Positions 35,273 to 43,627 of a stretch of DNA of 64,000 nucleotides are shown here, piece after piece. The DNA comes from Bog-473 sp963821755 (GTDB taxonomy: Bacteria; Actinomycetota; Acidimicrobiia; Acidimicrobiales; RAAP-2). The position numbers and the translations under genes were made by a program. The notes beneath the pieces were generated by a model. That model saw nothing but the letters and a program-made list of their open reading frames with translations. It ran no database searches and was not told the origin of the DNA. Each line of letters opens with the position of its first letter. Position 1 is the first letter of the stretch. Where the stretch lies: assembly GCA_963821755.1 (NCBI GenBank), contig CAWGEX010000004.1:1-64000 (forward strand). Direction: 5' to 3'.

Positions 35273-35555
35273 AGTTCCTGGCGCTTGTGGATGGGCCAGG
35301 GAGTTGCTGCGAGAGGAGGTGGTTCCACCGGGCCAGATGAATCACAGCAGCCCAAGAGGCACGCCATGGGGATAGTCCAGGACTGGACAGGCCTCAGATA
35401 CAAAGGCAATAGCTTGTAGTTGGAAGCGTCTGCAGCGGACACACGATCCCGGAAGAATCGCTGAGTCGCCACTCCCTTCGACGCTTGCTTACTTGGGGAC
35501 AAAACCTATGAAAAAACGCCCGGTTCCTGCACAAGTGGGACGGGCGTTTTCGCGT
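35273..35555 (+). ncRNA. candidate structured non-coding RNA of about 280 nt, family unknown
   Basis: The unit runs from a clear promoter to a strong intrinsic terminator and has no credible ORF. Local helices are dense: CCTGG/CCAGG near 35277-35300, GCTGC/GCAGC enclosing GGTG/CACC (35305-35360), GTCCA/TGGAC near 35374-35390 and GCCT/AGGC near 35392-35410. GTTCC near the 5' end can pair with GGGAC near 35495. It lacks the tRNA-like ends of tmRNA, RNase P conserved regions and the SRP GGAAG-type loop. 6S/Ms1-like RNA cannot be excluded. Confidence 0.5.
35513..35550 (+). terminator. intrinsic terminator of the candidate ncRNA
   Basis: The arms AAAACGCCCG (35513-35522) and CGGGCGTTTT (35541-35550) are perfect complements around an 18-base loop. 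The stem has a G/C core with A/T tails, so it can work in both directions. No protein gene ends just upstream on the + strand. Confidence 0.8.
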
Positions 35556-35666
35556 CTGCGCTTTCGGCGCAGGGCGAGGTGATACGGGCGGTTCTGCCCG
35601 TACCGAAAGCGGCCGAGGTCTTCTGCCGCCGCCGGAATGATTCTGACTCAGAAGAGGAGCTCACAA

Positions 35667-36194
35667 ATGGAGATTCGCACCCGATTCAGCATGAGTGCCG
35701 ATGGATACGTGACGACTCCGGACGGGTGGCCGCCACTGGTTCGCGACCCGGCATTCATCTCCGGCCTTAGTCACGGGTTCCCGGAGTTCCAGCAGCGCTG
35801 CGAGGCCGTGCTGATGGGCCGTGTGACGTTCGAGCCCACGCTCACCAACGACCGCTGGCCGTGGCCGGACCTCGACGTGTTCGTGCTGGGTTCGAACGTC
35901 CCGACCGAAGGCGCACCGGTACCGATCGTGACCGATAGCGACGCCACGAGACTCCTCGAGAAGCTGCGCGCCGCGAACCGCGGCGGTGACGTGCACCTGG
36001 TCGGGGGACCAAGGACGATCGAGTCGTTCCGGGCCCTCGGAGCGCTCGACAAGCTCGGCCTCCTCGTGCTCCCATTCTTCCTCGGTGGAGGAACACTGCT
36101 GACGCCATCGCTCAGCTCGGACGCTGCACTGGAGCTTGAAACGGTTGATCCCCTCCCCGAGGGCGCCGTGGAGATCACCTACGCCTGTAGATAG
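35667..36194 (+). CDS. RibD C-terminal/dihydrofolate-reductase-family protein
   Basis: A 175-residue reductase-fold protein: IRTRFSMSADGYVTTPDG, VLMGRVTFEPTL, LVGGPRTIESFRALGALD and LLVLPFFLGGGTLL are standard. It is expected to bind NADPH, but the substrate is unknown. ATG 35667 follows GAGGAG at 8 bases. It is the first of three such genes within 8 kb, the others being at 37681 and 42988. Confidence 0.88.
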   Translation: MEIRTRFSMSADGYVTTPDGWPPLVRDPAFISGLSHGFPEFQQRCEAVLMGRVTFEPTLTNDRWPWPDLDVFVLGSNVPTEGAPVPIVTDSDATRLLEKLRAANRGGDVHLVGGPRTIESFRALGALDKLGLLVLPFFLGGGTLLTPSLSSDAALELETVDPLPEGAVEITYACR

Positions 36195-36337
36195 TCGCTT
36201 TGCGCCCGATGTCCCTCGGACCACCTGACCCAACCGCGTCGTACCAGGTCAGTGGCCGGTGTAGTCACGAGATATCTGCGGCCTCTGTTCGCCTGAGCTA
36301 CGACCGAGCGGGCGACCGGTCGGATAACGTCGTCGGT

Positions 36338-36748
36338 ATGACGCCCGAGGAAATGGCCGACTTGGTGCACCTGCGCCGGGCGCGCGACTTCATGGACCGG
36401 GACTACGCGCAGCCCCTCGATGTCCCGGCGATAGCAAGTGCGGCGTTCATGTCGCCCGCGCACTTCTCGCGCAAGTTCCGAGCCGCGTATGGCGAGACTC
36501 CCTACTCCTATCTCATGACGAGACGAATCGAGCGCGCCAAGGCCCTTCTGCGTCAGGGATCGTCGGTGACCGACGCTTGCGTCGCCGTGGGCTGCACGTC
36601 GCTCGGCTCCTTCAGTGCGCGCTTCACCGAGATCGTCGGCGAGGCGCCGTCGCAGTACCGGGCCCGCGACCACCACGACCTCGAGCTCGTTCCGTCGTGC
36701 GTGGTGATGTTCGCGACGCGACCGAGGCGTACTACGGCCACGGTCTGA
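36338..36748 (+). CDS. AraC-family transcriptional regulator
   Basis: A 136-residue regulator made up almost only of the double HTH. The first HTH is LDVPAIASAAFMSPAHFSRKF, and the linker YGETPYSYLMTRRIERAKALL leads to the second HTH VTDACVAVGCTSLGSFSARF with GEAPSQYR. No sensor domain is present. It precedes a VOC gene by about 107 bp, a pairing seen in many actinobacteria, and probably controls it. Confidence 0.9.
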   Translation: MTPEEMADLVHLRRARDFMDRDYAQPLDVPAIASAAFMSPAHFSRKFRAAYGETPYSYLMTRRIERAKALLRQGSSVTDACVAVGCTSLGSFSARFTEIVGEAPSQYRARDHHDLELVPSCVVMFATRPRRTTATV

Positions 36749-36855
36749 ACGCGGCCAACCTGTCGGCCGCGAACGGGGCAGTGTCCGTGCGGGACGCCGC
36801 AACCGCTCCGGACACCGAGCAGTATCGGAGAAGCATTCGACGTGTCGAGGCTCTT

Positions 36856-37266
36856 ATGATTATCCGCATGACCGTTACCGTCTCCGCAATGTTCATCCCC
36901 GTCCACGACCCCGACGCTGCGCTGGGCTTCTACCGCGACGCGCTCGGCCTCGAGGTCCGCAACGACGTCGCGTCCGGCGGCTTCCGCTGGGTCACCGTCG
37001 GCGCCCCGGGGCAGGATCTCGACATCGTCCTGTCCCAGCCGCACGGCGGTCGTTCGCAGGCCGAAGGTGACGCCCTCTTGTCACTCGTGACGCAGGGGTC
37101 ACTGCAGGCTGCGATCTTCCGTTCTGACGACCTCGATACCACCTTCGAGAAGGTCCGGGCGTCGGGGGCCGAGGTGCTCCAGGAGCCGGCCTCTCAACCC
37201 TGGGGAGTGCGCGACTGTGCGTTCCGCGACCCCTCGGGCAACCTCGTGCGCATCGCGCAGTCCTGA
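36856..37266 (+). CDS. VOC/glyoxalase-family protein
   Basis: A 136-residue VOC protein: MFIPVHDPDAALGFYRDALGLEV, VTVGAPGQDLDIVLSQP, AIFRSDDLDTTFEKVRASGAEV and CAFRDPSGNLVRIAQ. ATG 36856 has GAGG 5 bases upstream; ATG 36868 is an alternative. It lies downstream of the AraC gene. Substrate unknown. Confidence 0.87.
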   Translation: MIIRMTVTVSAMFIPVHDPDAALGFYRDALGLEVRNDVASGGFRWVTVGAPGQDLDIVLSQPHGGRSQAEGDALLSLVTQGSLQAAIFRSDDLDTTFEKVRASGAEVLQEPASQPWGVRDCAFRDPSGNLVRIAQS

Positions 37267-37372
37267 CCGTCTTCGATGCAGCGCACGGGCAGAGCGCACC
37301 GTGAGGTGATCTCTCATCCGGTCCAAACCGTCTTCGTTGACGGCCGAATACTATGAAAACGAGGCGAGACTC

Positions 37373-37609
37373 ATGAAAACAATGACGTGCCAACAACTGG
37401 GTGGACCATGTGATCTCCCGCACCACGGAGATACCGCCAACGTGGTCATCAAAGCGCAGGATAAGCACTTAAACGAAATCGTCTCCAGTGGCGATGAAAC
37501 ACACAAAGGTGCCTTGCAGGACATGAAGGGCCGGTGGAAGCATCCCGTGGCTGGAATGGGGTGGTACAGGAAAGCCAAGCGCGATTTCGCTGCTCTTCCC
37601 GAAGACTGA
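37373..37609 (+). CDS. small conserved protein, DUF1059-like
   Basis: A 78-residue hydrophilic protein. The N-terminus MKTMTCQQLGGPCDLPHHG with two Cys resembles DUF1059-type proteins; the C-terminus MKGRWKHPVAGMGWYRKAKRDF is also conserved in actinobacterial homologues I recognise. Function is unknown. ATG follows GAGGCGAG. A RibD-like gene starts 71 bp downstream in the same direction. Confidence 0.65.
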   Translation: MKTMTCQQLGGPCDLPHHGDTANVVIKAQDKHLNEIVSSGDETHKGALQDMKGRWKHPVAGMGWYRKAKRDFAALPED

Positions 37610-37680
37610 TCAGAGTTCTCTCATCTGACACCACAAGGCGGCCGATCGATCCTCTGCCGAGAAATAGAATCGCAGCCATC

Positions 37681-38253
37681 ATGGCCAAGCTGATTTACAC
37701 GGCGATTACGTCGCTCGATGGATACGTCGAGGACAAAGACGGCAACTTCGACTGGGCGGCGCCCGACGAGGAGGTGCACGCCTTCGTCAACGACCTCGAG
37801 CGGCCGGTGGGTACCTATCTCTACGGACGACGAATGTACGAGACGATGGTCTACTGGGAGACCGCGCACACCCTCCCCGATCAGCCTCCCGTCGCACAGG
37901 AGTACACGAAGATATGGCAGGCCGCCGACAAGATCGTGTATTCGAGGACACTGCAAGAAGTCTCCAGCGCGAAGACGCGAATCCAGCGGAGCTTCGAAGC
38001 CGAAAAGGTGCGACAGCTGAAGGCAACCGCCGAACGTGACGTCACGGTCGGCGGGGCCGATCTTGCCGCCCAAGCCATCAAGGCTGGATTGGTCGATGAG
38101 TTGCACCTCTTTGCCACACCGGTGATCGTGGGAGGTGGCAAACCTGCCCTACCGAACAGTGTGTGGCTCGCTCTCGAGTTGTTGGACGTACGGCGGTTCG
38201 AAGGTGGAGTGGTTCACCTCTGCTACGTACCCACGAGGCTCGGGCGGCATTGA
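37681..38253 (+). CDS. RibD C-terminal/dihydrofolate-reductase-family protein
   Basis: A 190-residue protein of the DHFR-like fold. It contains LIYTAITSLDGYVEDKDG, GTYLYGRRMYETM, DVTVGGADLAAQAIKAGLVDEL and HLFATPVIVGGGKPALP. It should use NADPH; substrate unknown. It is a paralogue of the gene at 35667, only about 1.5 kb away. Confidence 0.88.
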   Translation: MAKLIYTAITSLDGYVEDKDGNFDWAAPDEEVHAFVNDLERPVGTYLYGRRMYETMVYWETAHTLPDQPPVAQEYTKIWQAADKIVYSRTLQEVSSAKTRIQRSFEAEKVRQLKATAERDVTVGGADLAAQAIKAGLVDELHLFATPVIVGGGKPALPNSVWLALELLDVRRFEGGVVHLCYVPTRLGRH

Positions 38254-38332
38254 GCAGGGCAACCGCAGAGGGCGGTGCGGGTGCCGCGGTCACAGCTGTC
38301 GATTCGCCCGCTTGTCAAGAACCGCCATCGGA

Positions 38333-39257
38333 TTAGGCCTGGCGGTAGTAGTGGTCCTGCTCGAGGTCCTCGAGCAGGCTGGGCCCCGTCGGCTCCCATG
38401 CCAGCAGCTCCCGGGTGACGGCGGCGGTGGCGGGGCTGTCCACGGCGACGAAGTGGCCCAGGTGGGCGAAGTGTTCGACCGCGTCGGCGGGGGGCACCGA
38501 GGCGGTGGGGACGTCGAGATGACGGCCCATCGCCCCGGCGATCTCGCGGAAGGGAACGCCCTCGTCGGCGACCGCGTGCAAGACCGAGCCGGCGGGGGCG
38601 GCTTCGACGGCCAGGCGGGCCAGTCGGGCGGCGTCGGAGCGGTGCACGGCGGGCCAGCGGTTGGTGCCGTCACCCACGTATCCGGCCACGCCGCGCTGGC
38701 GGGCGATGTCGACGAGCGTGGCCATGAACCCGTGGTCGCCGTCGCCGTGGACCGTCGGGGGGAAGCGCAGCACCGACGAGCGGACGCCGATGCCCCTCAG
38801 CGACAGCGTCAGCAGGGCGGTGGCCGCCCGGCGCCCGGCGGGGTTGGCCCGAACCTCGGCGCTGGGCACCAGCCCGTCGTCCTCGGTGGCCACCCGACCG
38901 GCGGTCAGCCCGAGCATGCCCGAGGCGAGCACGAAGGGTCGGTCGGAGTCGGCCAGGGCCGCGCCCATGGCCTCCACGGCCCGCCGGTCGGCCGCCGCCG
39001 CGGCGGCGAAGTTGCCGCCGAAGGCCACCTCGTGCTGGAACGCCAGATGGATCACCCCGTCGGAGTCGGCGGCCGCCTTGGCCAGGCCATCGGGGTCGTC
39101 GACGTCGCCCCGCAGAACCATGGCGCCGGCCGCTTCCAGCCGCTGCGCCGAGGCGTCGGAGCGGGCCAGGCCGACCACCTCGTGGCCGCGCTCCGAGCAG
39201 TTCGGGGACGACGGCCGAGCCGATCCAGCCCGATGCGCCGGTGACGAAGATTCTCAT
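38333..39257 (-). pseudogene. NAD-dependent epimerase/dehydratase-family protein, one frameshift
   Basis: An extended-SDR protein of about 307 residues once the frame is repaired. ATG 39257, with GGAGG upstream, gives MRIFVTGASGWIGSAVVPELL. After a shift near 39195 the frame continues as VVGLARSDASAQRLEAAGA, GVIHLAFQHE, VRSSVLRFPPTVHG and WPAVHRSDAARLARLA. A one-base error or a real mutation separates the Rossmann glycine motif from the rest. Divergent from a TetR gene, with two shared palindromes. Confidence 0.75.
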
Positions 39258-39283
39258 GACGGTACCTCCGGAGAGCACGTTGA

Positions 39284-39330
39284 TGTCAGTAACTGCCATC
39301 AACTCTAGAGCCCGATGTCAGTGACTGTCA
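39284..39330. promoter_or_regulatory. two TetR-type palindromic operators between epimerase and tetR
   Basis: TGTCAGTAACTGCCA (39284-39298) and TGTCAGTGACTGTCA (39316-39330) are both palindromes of type TGNCAGTNACTGNCA, 32 bp apart, about three helical turns. They fill the gap between the divergent genes and are ideal sites for the adjacent TetR protein. Confidence 0.7.
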
Positions 39331-39347
39331 ACGCTAGGATGGCCGAC

Positions 39348-39918
39348 ATGGGTCGATGGGAGCCGGACAGTCGGGGGCGGCTGCAGGAAGCGGCTCTGGC
39401 GCTGTACTCGGAGCGGGGGTTCGACCAGACCACAGCCGCCCAGATCGCCGCCCAAGCCGGGGTGACCGAGCGCACCTTCTTCCGGCACTTCGCCGACAAG
39501 CGAGAGGTGCTCTTCGGTGGGTCTGCCCTCCTCGGGGAGCGGATCGTGGCCGGGGTGGCCGGCGCGCCAGCAGCCGACGGCCCCCTCGACGCCGTGGCCC
39601 GAGGCCTCGACGCCGCCGCCGCCATGCTCGGCGAGTTTCGCCGGGACCTGTCCCGCCAGCGCCAGGCCGTGATCGCCGCCAACCCCGAACTGCGCGAGCG
39701 CGAACTCGCCAAGCTGGCCGACTACGCCGCTGCGGTCGCCGCCGCCCTGCGCCAGCGTGGCGTGAGCGAGCCGCAGGCGACCCTGGCCGCCGAGGCCGGC
39801 ATGACGGTGCTTGCGCGTGGCCATTCAACGGTGGGCCAGCGGAGACGACGACCGGGATCTCACCGCCATCATGCGCGACTCCGTCGCCGAGCTGCGGGCG
39901 GTGGCGGCCAGCGGCTGA
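39348..39918 (+). pseudogene. TetR-family regulator, one frameshift near the C-terminus
   Basis: The N-terminal HTH is GRLQEAALALYSERGFDQTT, AAQIAAQAGVTERTFFRHF, ADKREVLF. The ligand domain continues to EAGMTVL and then, in another frame after a shift near 39813, to VAIQRWASGDDDRDLTAIMR and VAELRAVAASG ending at 39918. Repaired length is about 189 residues. Without repair the protein would read through into unrelated sequence. It probably represses the divergent epimerase. Confidence 0.75.
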
Positions 39919-40036
39919 GCCGACGTGACGTGGAGATTAGGGCAGCTTGCGCCGAATCAGGAGCCCGTTGCCCACGTGCCACCTGCACACTCGGACCGCC
40001 AACTCCGAGCGCGCGGACACGACGGCTTCGAGGCGA

Positions 40037-40477
40037 TCACGCGGGATTCTGGAGCTGCTGCCGTAGCTTGGCGAGGTTCACGGGCATCTCCTTGCGCGCT
40101 TCGGGCACCACGACGAGCGGGACGAGGATTCGTCCGACCCCGTGCCCTTCGAAGTCGATGATGATCGTGAGCCGTGATCGGCTGTCTGCCAGCGGTTCGA
40201 CCACCACGTCCAACTTGGACCGGATGGGCCCATCAACACCCTTGATGCCCCTGGTCCTGGGCGGGTCGAGGTGGGTGATCTCAGATGTGATGGGTCGATC
40301 GGCAAAGCCGATCCGCCGGGTGGTGACGCATCGGGCTACGCCCGACTTGTCCCGCGCCTCCAGGTGACCGGTGGTCACACCCTTTTGCCATTCATGGAAT
40401 CGTCTTGGGTCGGTGGCGTAGGTGAACACCTCGGCGGCGGGTCGGTCGACCTCGATGCTCGCGACGACGGGTGCCAT
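40037..40477 (-). CDS. SRPBCC-family (polyketide cyclase/START-like) protein
   Basis: A 146-residue ligand-binding fold: VVASIEVDRPAAEVFTYATDP, FHEWQKGV, GIKGVDGPIRSKLDV and the long C-terminal helix EARKEMPVNLAKLRQQLQ. It probably binds a hydrophobic ligand. Its start overlaps the last base of the AHSA1 gene, forming a three-gene unit with ArsR. Confidence 0.85.
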   Translation of the reverse strand: MAPVVASIEVDRPAAEVFTYATDPRRFHEWQKGVTTGHLEARDKSGVARCVTTRRIGFADRPITSEITHLDPPRTRGIKGVDGPIRSKLDVVVEPLADSRSRLTIIIDFEGHGVGRILVPLVVVPEARKEMPVNLAKLRQQLQNPA

Positions 40478-40956
40478 CAGTGCGCCGTGGCGAATAGCGA
40501 TACGTACCGCTCGAGGTAGAGCGGCCAGCCCTGGTCGTCAGCGACTCCGTCGCGCAACGACTGCCACCCCGGACCGTGACGGTCGAGGTGGCGGTGCTCG
40601 AGCTCGAGCCGGGTCCGGTCCGCAGACTCGGCGACGAACCGGACCTCGACCTCGCTGGAGTTGGCCGGGTCGGTCTCTAGCTGCCACGTCGGTCCGATGT
40701 CCCAGCTGAAGATCACCCGCGTCGGCGGGTCGAAAGCGAGGATGCGCGCCCATCGGCACTCGCTGCCGTCGACACCGCGGTCCATGATCGCTCCCCCGAC
40801 GTGAGCTTCGAACACGGTCTCGGCGATTGGTACCGCGAGGAGGTTGTGCTCGGGGGGTTTGAAATCACCGAATCGCGTGGTGAAGCCGGCAAAGGCCTCC
40901 TCAATCGGAACGGGCACGACGACCTCGCGTCGTACCGTCGGAACGTCTTCGGTCAC
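40477..40956 (-). CDS. AHSA1/SRPBCC domain protein
   Basis: A 159-residue START-like protein: VVVPVPIEEAFAGFT, DGSECRWARILAFDPPTRV and FSWDIGPTW. RTRLELEHRHLDRHGPGW is typical of AHSA1 proteins found next to ArsR regulators. Its ATG overlaps the ArsR stop by 4 bases. Probably an ArsR-controlled small-molecule binding protein. Confidence 0.88.
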   Translation of the reverse strand: MTEDVPTVRREVVVPVPIEEAFAGFTTRFGDFKPPEHNLLAVPIAETVFEAHVGGAIMDRGVDGSECRWARILAFDPPTRVIFSWDIGPTWQLETDPANSSEVEVRFVAESADRTRLELEHRHLDRHGPGWQSLRDGVADDQGWPLYLERYVSLFATAH

Positions 40957-41326
40957 TGGTCCTCCTCCTTCGTGGTCGAACGTGATGGCGATTGGGTAGT
41001 GACGGCGTCCTGGTAACCGGCCAGTGCCCGATTCCAGAAGGTGTCGAGCTGATCCCGCAGAGCGGCGACGGCGAGATGGTCGAGGTGATACACGCGCCGG
41101 GTGCCCACGACCTCGTCGGTGACCAATCCCGCGGTCTTCAGCACGCGAAGGTGTTGTGAAACCGCAGGCCTGCTGATCGGGAGGTCCTTGGCAAGTTCAC
41201 CTACCGCCGCGGCCCCTCGGCCAAGTGCATGCAGATCGAGCGCCGCGAAGGTTCGGCCAGAACACCCCACACGTCGCTGTCCACTCCGTCGACTGTCACG
41301 AACCGTAAGCCTTCACTAACCGTCAT
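40953..41326 (-). pseudogene. ArsR-family regulator, one frameshift near the N-terminus
   Basis: ATG 41326 gives MTVSEGLRFVTVDGVDSDV, WGVLAEPSR, the usual N-terminus. After a shift near 41245 the frame continues LDLHALGRGAAAVGELAKDL, PISRPAVSQHLRVLKTAGLV and the wing VGTRRVYHLDH. No metal-binding cysteines typical of ArsR sensu stricto are present; this subgroup usually controls AHSA1 genes. A 10-bp repeat upstream may be its operator. Confidence 0.75.
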
Positions 41327-41338
41327 TGTTCACTAACC
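41312..41338. promoter_or_regulatory. 10-bp direct repeat at the arsR start
   Basis: TTCACTAACC occurs twice (41312-41321 and 41329-41338), 17 bp apart, across the ArsR start codon. This may be an autoregulatory site or part of the promoter. It is short, so chance cannot be excluded. Confidence 0.4.
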
Positions 41339-41339
41339 A

Positions 41340-41805
41340 ATGGCCGGTCGTCAAGCCCTCGATGAGGAGCCCGATTGGCATGGGCTGGCCGATGGAAGCG
41401 AAGGAGGGTGCCGAAGTCCCTGCACCGGACCCCGACACCTCTCTCGTCAACGCGCCGTGGTCGATGCGTTCTTCTCCGCCGCCGGTAGCGGCGACTTCGA
41501 CGCCCTGGCCGCCCTACTGCACCCCGACGTCGTGTTGCGAGCCGACTCCGGTCCGAGCCACCCGGCTGCGTCCACGGTCGTCCACGGCCCAGCCGCTGTC
41601 GCCAGGCAAGCGCGCCTGGGCGCCAATCCGGCGGCGCCGCTCCACCCGGCGTTGGTCAACGGTGCGGCGGGCGTCGTCATCACGATTGAAGGGCGGCCTC
41701 ACGCCGTGATGGCCTTCTGTCGCCGAGGACAAGGTCGTCGGGATCGACGTGATCGCCGACCCTGAGCGCGTGGGCAGAGTCGCTGCGGCCGTCCTCGAGC
41801 ACTGA
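41340..41805 (+). pseudogene. C-terminal SnoaL domain remnant of an ECF sigma factor
   Basis: RQRAVVDAFFSAAGSGDFDALAALLHPDVVLRADSG, then VHGPAAVARQAR and GVVITIEGRPHAVMAF belong to the SnoaL tail of SigJ-like ECF sigma factors. After a shift near 41720 the frame ends DKVVGIDVIADPERVGRVAA. The sigma2 and sigma4 domains are absent; upstream is the ArsR promoter. It is a relic beside a complete ECF sigma gene of a different subgroup. Confidence 0.7.
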
Positions 41806-41820
41806 GCCCTCGGACGCTGG

Positions 41821-42855
41821 CTATCGGCTCGGGAGCGATCGCGGTAGCCCGAACCATGGGAGCACGCTGTTCTCGAAGCGGGTCATGGCGCAGATCCGGT
41901 CGCCGGTGAGGGCGAGGACGAAGAGGCCCACCCCGTGGCTGATGCCGTCGGGGACGCGCAGGTAGGCTCCGAACGCCGGCTGACCGTTGGCTCGCGTCGG
42001 CACGAGGTCGAACCTCCGGCCCGAGCCGAAGATGCTGGCGCAGAAGCGGGCCACGGCGTCTCGGCCCTCGTACTCGAAGGGCATCGGCGGCATCGACATG
42101 AAGACGTCGTCGGTCAGAAGGGCCACCAGCGCGTCGAGATCGGCGGACTCCCACGCGCTGACGAACTCGCCCACGATCGCATCCTCGGAGGGTGAGTCGG
42201 CGGCGGGAGGCGGTTCGAGATCGGCGGCCGGCGGCCAGCGGCGCTCCAGGCTGGCGCGCGCCCGCTTGAGGGCGCTGTTGACCGATTCGACGGTCGAGTC
42301 CAGCATGTCGGCCACCTCGCTCGCCTGGAATCCGAGGACGTCGCGCAAGACAAGGACGGCGAGCTGGCGAGGCGGCAGGACCTGGAGGGCGGTCACGAAC
42401 GCCAGAGAGATCGATTCGGTCTGCTCGTAGCGGGCCTCCGGGCCGAGCGGCACGTCGATGGCACCCTCGAGGAGGGCGTCGGGATACGGCTCGAGCCAGA
42501 GGACTTCGCCGAGCCGGGTCGGCTCGGGCGGTTCAACCTTGGGCACGTCCCACTCCTTGGCCGGGCGTCGGCTGGCCGACCGACGCGCGTTGAGGCACCG
42601 GTTGGTGGCGATCCGGTAGAGCCAGGTGCGGAGCGAGGCGCGTCCCTCGAACCCTCCGAAGCCCTGCCAGGCGGCCAGCAGCGTCTCCTGGAGGGCGTCC
42701 TCGGCATCCTGGAAGGATCCGAGCATCCGGTAGCAGTGCACCTGCAGCTCGCGGCGGTGCGGCTCGGTCAGCTGTCGGAACGCCTCGCCGTCCCCGGCCC
42801 GGGCCTCTGAGATCAGGTCGGCCGTTACCACCGTCGCATCACCCTCCTCCTGCAC
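41821..42855 (-). CDS. ECF sigma factor with C-terminal SnoaL domain (SigG-like)
   Basis: A 344-residue sigma factor. Sigma2 has HCYRMLGSFQDAEDALQETLLAAW and LRTWLYRIATNRCLN, sigma4 has LQVLPPRQLAVLVLRDVLGF and LDSTVESVNSALKRARA. From about residue 215 comes a SnoaL-like domain with FVSAWESADLDALVALLTDDV. It has no anti-sigma neighbour; the SnoaL tail may control activity. A mirrored divergent promoter upstream serves this gene and a RibD-like reductase. Confidence 0.9.
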   Translation of the reverse strand: MQEEGDATVVTADLISEARAGDGEAFRQLTEPHRRELQVHCYRMLGSFQDAEDALQETLLAAWQGFGGFEGRASLRTWLYRIATNRCLNARRSASRRPAKEWDVPKVEPPEPTRLGEVLWLEPYPDALLEGAIDVPLGPEARYEQTESISLAFVTALQVLPPRQLAVLVLRDVLGFQASEVADMLDSTVESVNSALKRARASLERRWPPAADLEPPPAADSPSEDAIVGEFVSAWESADLDALVALLTDDVFMSMPPMPFEYEGRDAVARFCASIFGSGRRFDLVPTRANGQPAFGAYLRVPDGISHGVGLFVLALTGDRICAMTRFENSVLPWFGLPRSLPSR

Positions 42856-42877
42856 CTTGTCGCACTTCCATCCTGTA

Positions 42878-42906
42878 TAGACACCGGCCGAGGCGCGAAC
42901 TGGGCG
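42878..42906 (-). promoter_or_regulatory. ECF-type promoter of the sigma gene
   Basis: On the minus strand CGCCCAGTT (42898-42906), 11 bases and CGGTGTCTA (42878-42886). The same two boxes with the same spacing occur in the opposite direction at 42917-42945. Since this lies directly upstream of the sigma gene, autoregulation is likely. Confidence 0.65.
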
Positions 42907-42916
42907 GTTCGGTCGG

Positions 42917-42945
42917 CGCCCAATTTCCCGATGTCGCGGTGTCTA
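42917..42945 (+). promoter_or_regulatory. matching ECF-type promoter of the RibD-like gene
   Basis: CGCCCAATT (42917-42925), 11 bases and CGGTGTCTA (42937-42945) on the plus strand copy the divergent promoter of the sigma factor with one mismatch. The reductase ATG is 43 bp downstream. A common sigma factor, most simply the adjacent one, should read both. Confidence 0.65.
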
Positions 42946-42987
42946 CAACAGTGGCAACCGACAACACCAACGACAAGGAGAACCGAA

Positions 42988-43569
42988 ATGGGAAAGATAG
43001 TGATCAGCACGAATGCGTCGCTCGATGGAGTCGTCCAGGACCCGGACGGTCAGGAGGGCTTCAGGCTGGGCGGCTGGTTCGGCCAGTTTGGGGGCAAGGA
43101 CCTCGAAGCGTGGGCCAAGGTCTCGCTCGACGAGGCGCTGGGCGCCGAGGCCCTGCTGCTGGGTCGGCGGAGCGACGAGTGGTTCGGCACGCGGTGGTCA
43201 TCCCGGCCCGGCGAGTGGGCGGACAGGTTGAACAGCCTGCCCAAGTACGTCGTGTCCTCGACCCTCGCAGATGCCCAAGTGGACCAACGCGACGGTTCTC
43301 CGGGGCGACGTGGTGACCGAGGTCTCGAAGCTGAAGCAGGAGACTCGACGGGGACATCGTCGTGTACGCCAGCTATCAGCTCGGGCACACGCTGCATGGA
43401 GCACGACCTGGTCGACGAGCTGCGGCTGGTCGTCTTCCCGGTCGTGCTCGGGGCCGGCGAGCGCCTCTTCGGCGAGACCAGCGACAAGAAGCCCATGCGC
43501 CTCGTCGACACCCAGACCGTCGGTGACGGCCTCGCCTTCCTCACCTACGAGGTCGTCCGAGACGCGTAA
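42988..43569 (+). pseudogene. RibD C-terminal/dihydrofolate-reductase-family protein, two frameshifts
   Basis: ATG 42988 follows AAGGAG. The first frame gives KIVISTNASLDGVVQDPDG, LLLGRRSDEWFGTRW and YVVSSTLADAQ. After a shift near 43275 it reads WTNATVLRGDVVTEVSKLKQ, then after a shift near 43355 DIVVYASYQLGHTL, and finally DLVDELRLVVFPVVLGAGER. Repaired it is a normal reductase of about 195 residues. It is the presumed target of the divergent ECF sigma factor. Confidence 0.75.
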
Positions 43570-43627
43570 CAGCGGGTCGGTCGAAGCGACGAAGTTCTGA
43601 AGCGATCACGAGAGAAAGGACTGATCG

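Noticed and set aside
35266..35502. 78-codon minus-strand ORF inside the candidate ncRNA
   Set aside because: No RBS or family similarity; it lies antisense to a unit with its own promoter and terminator.
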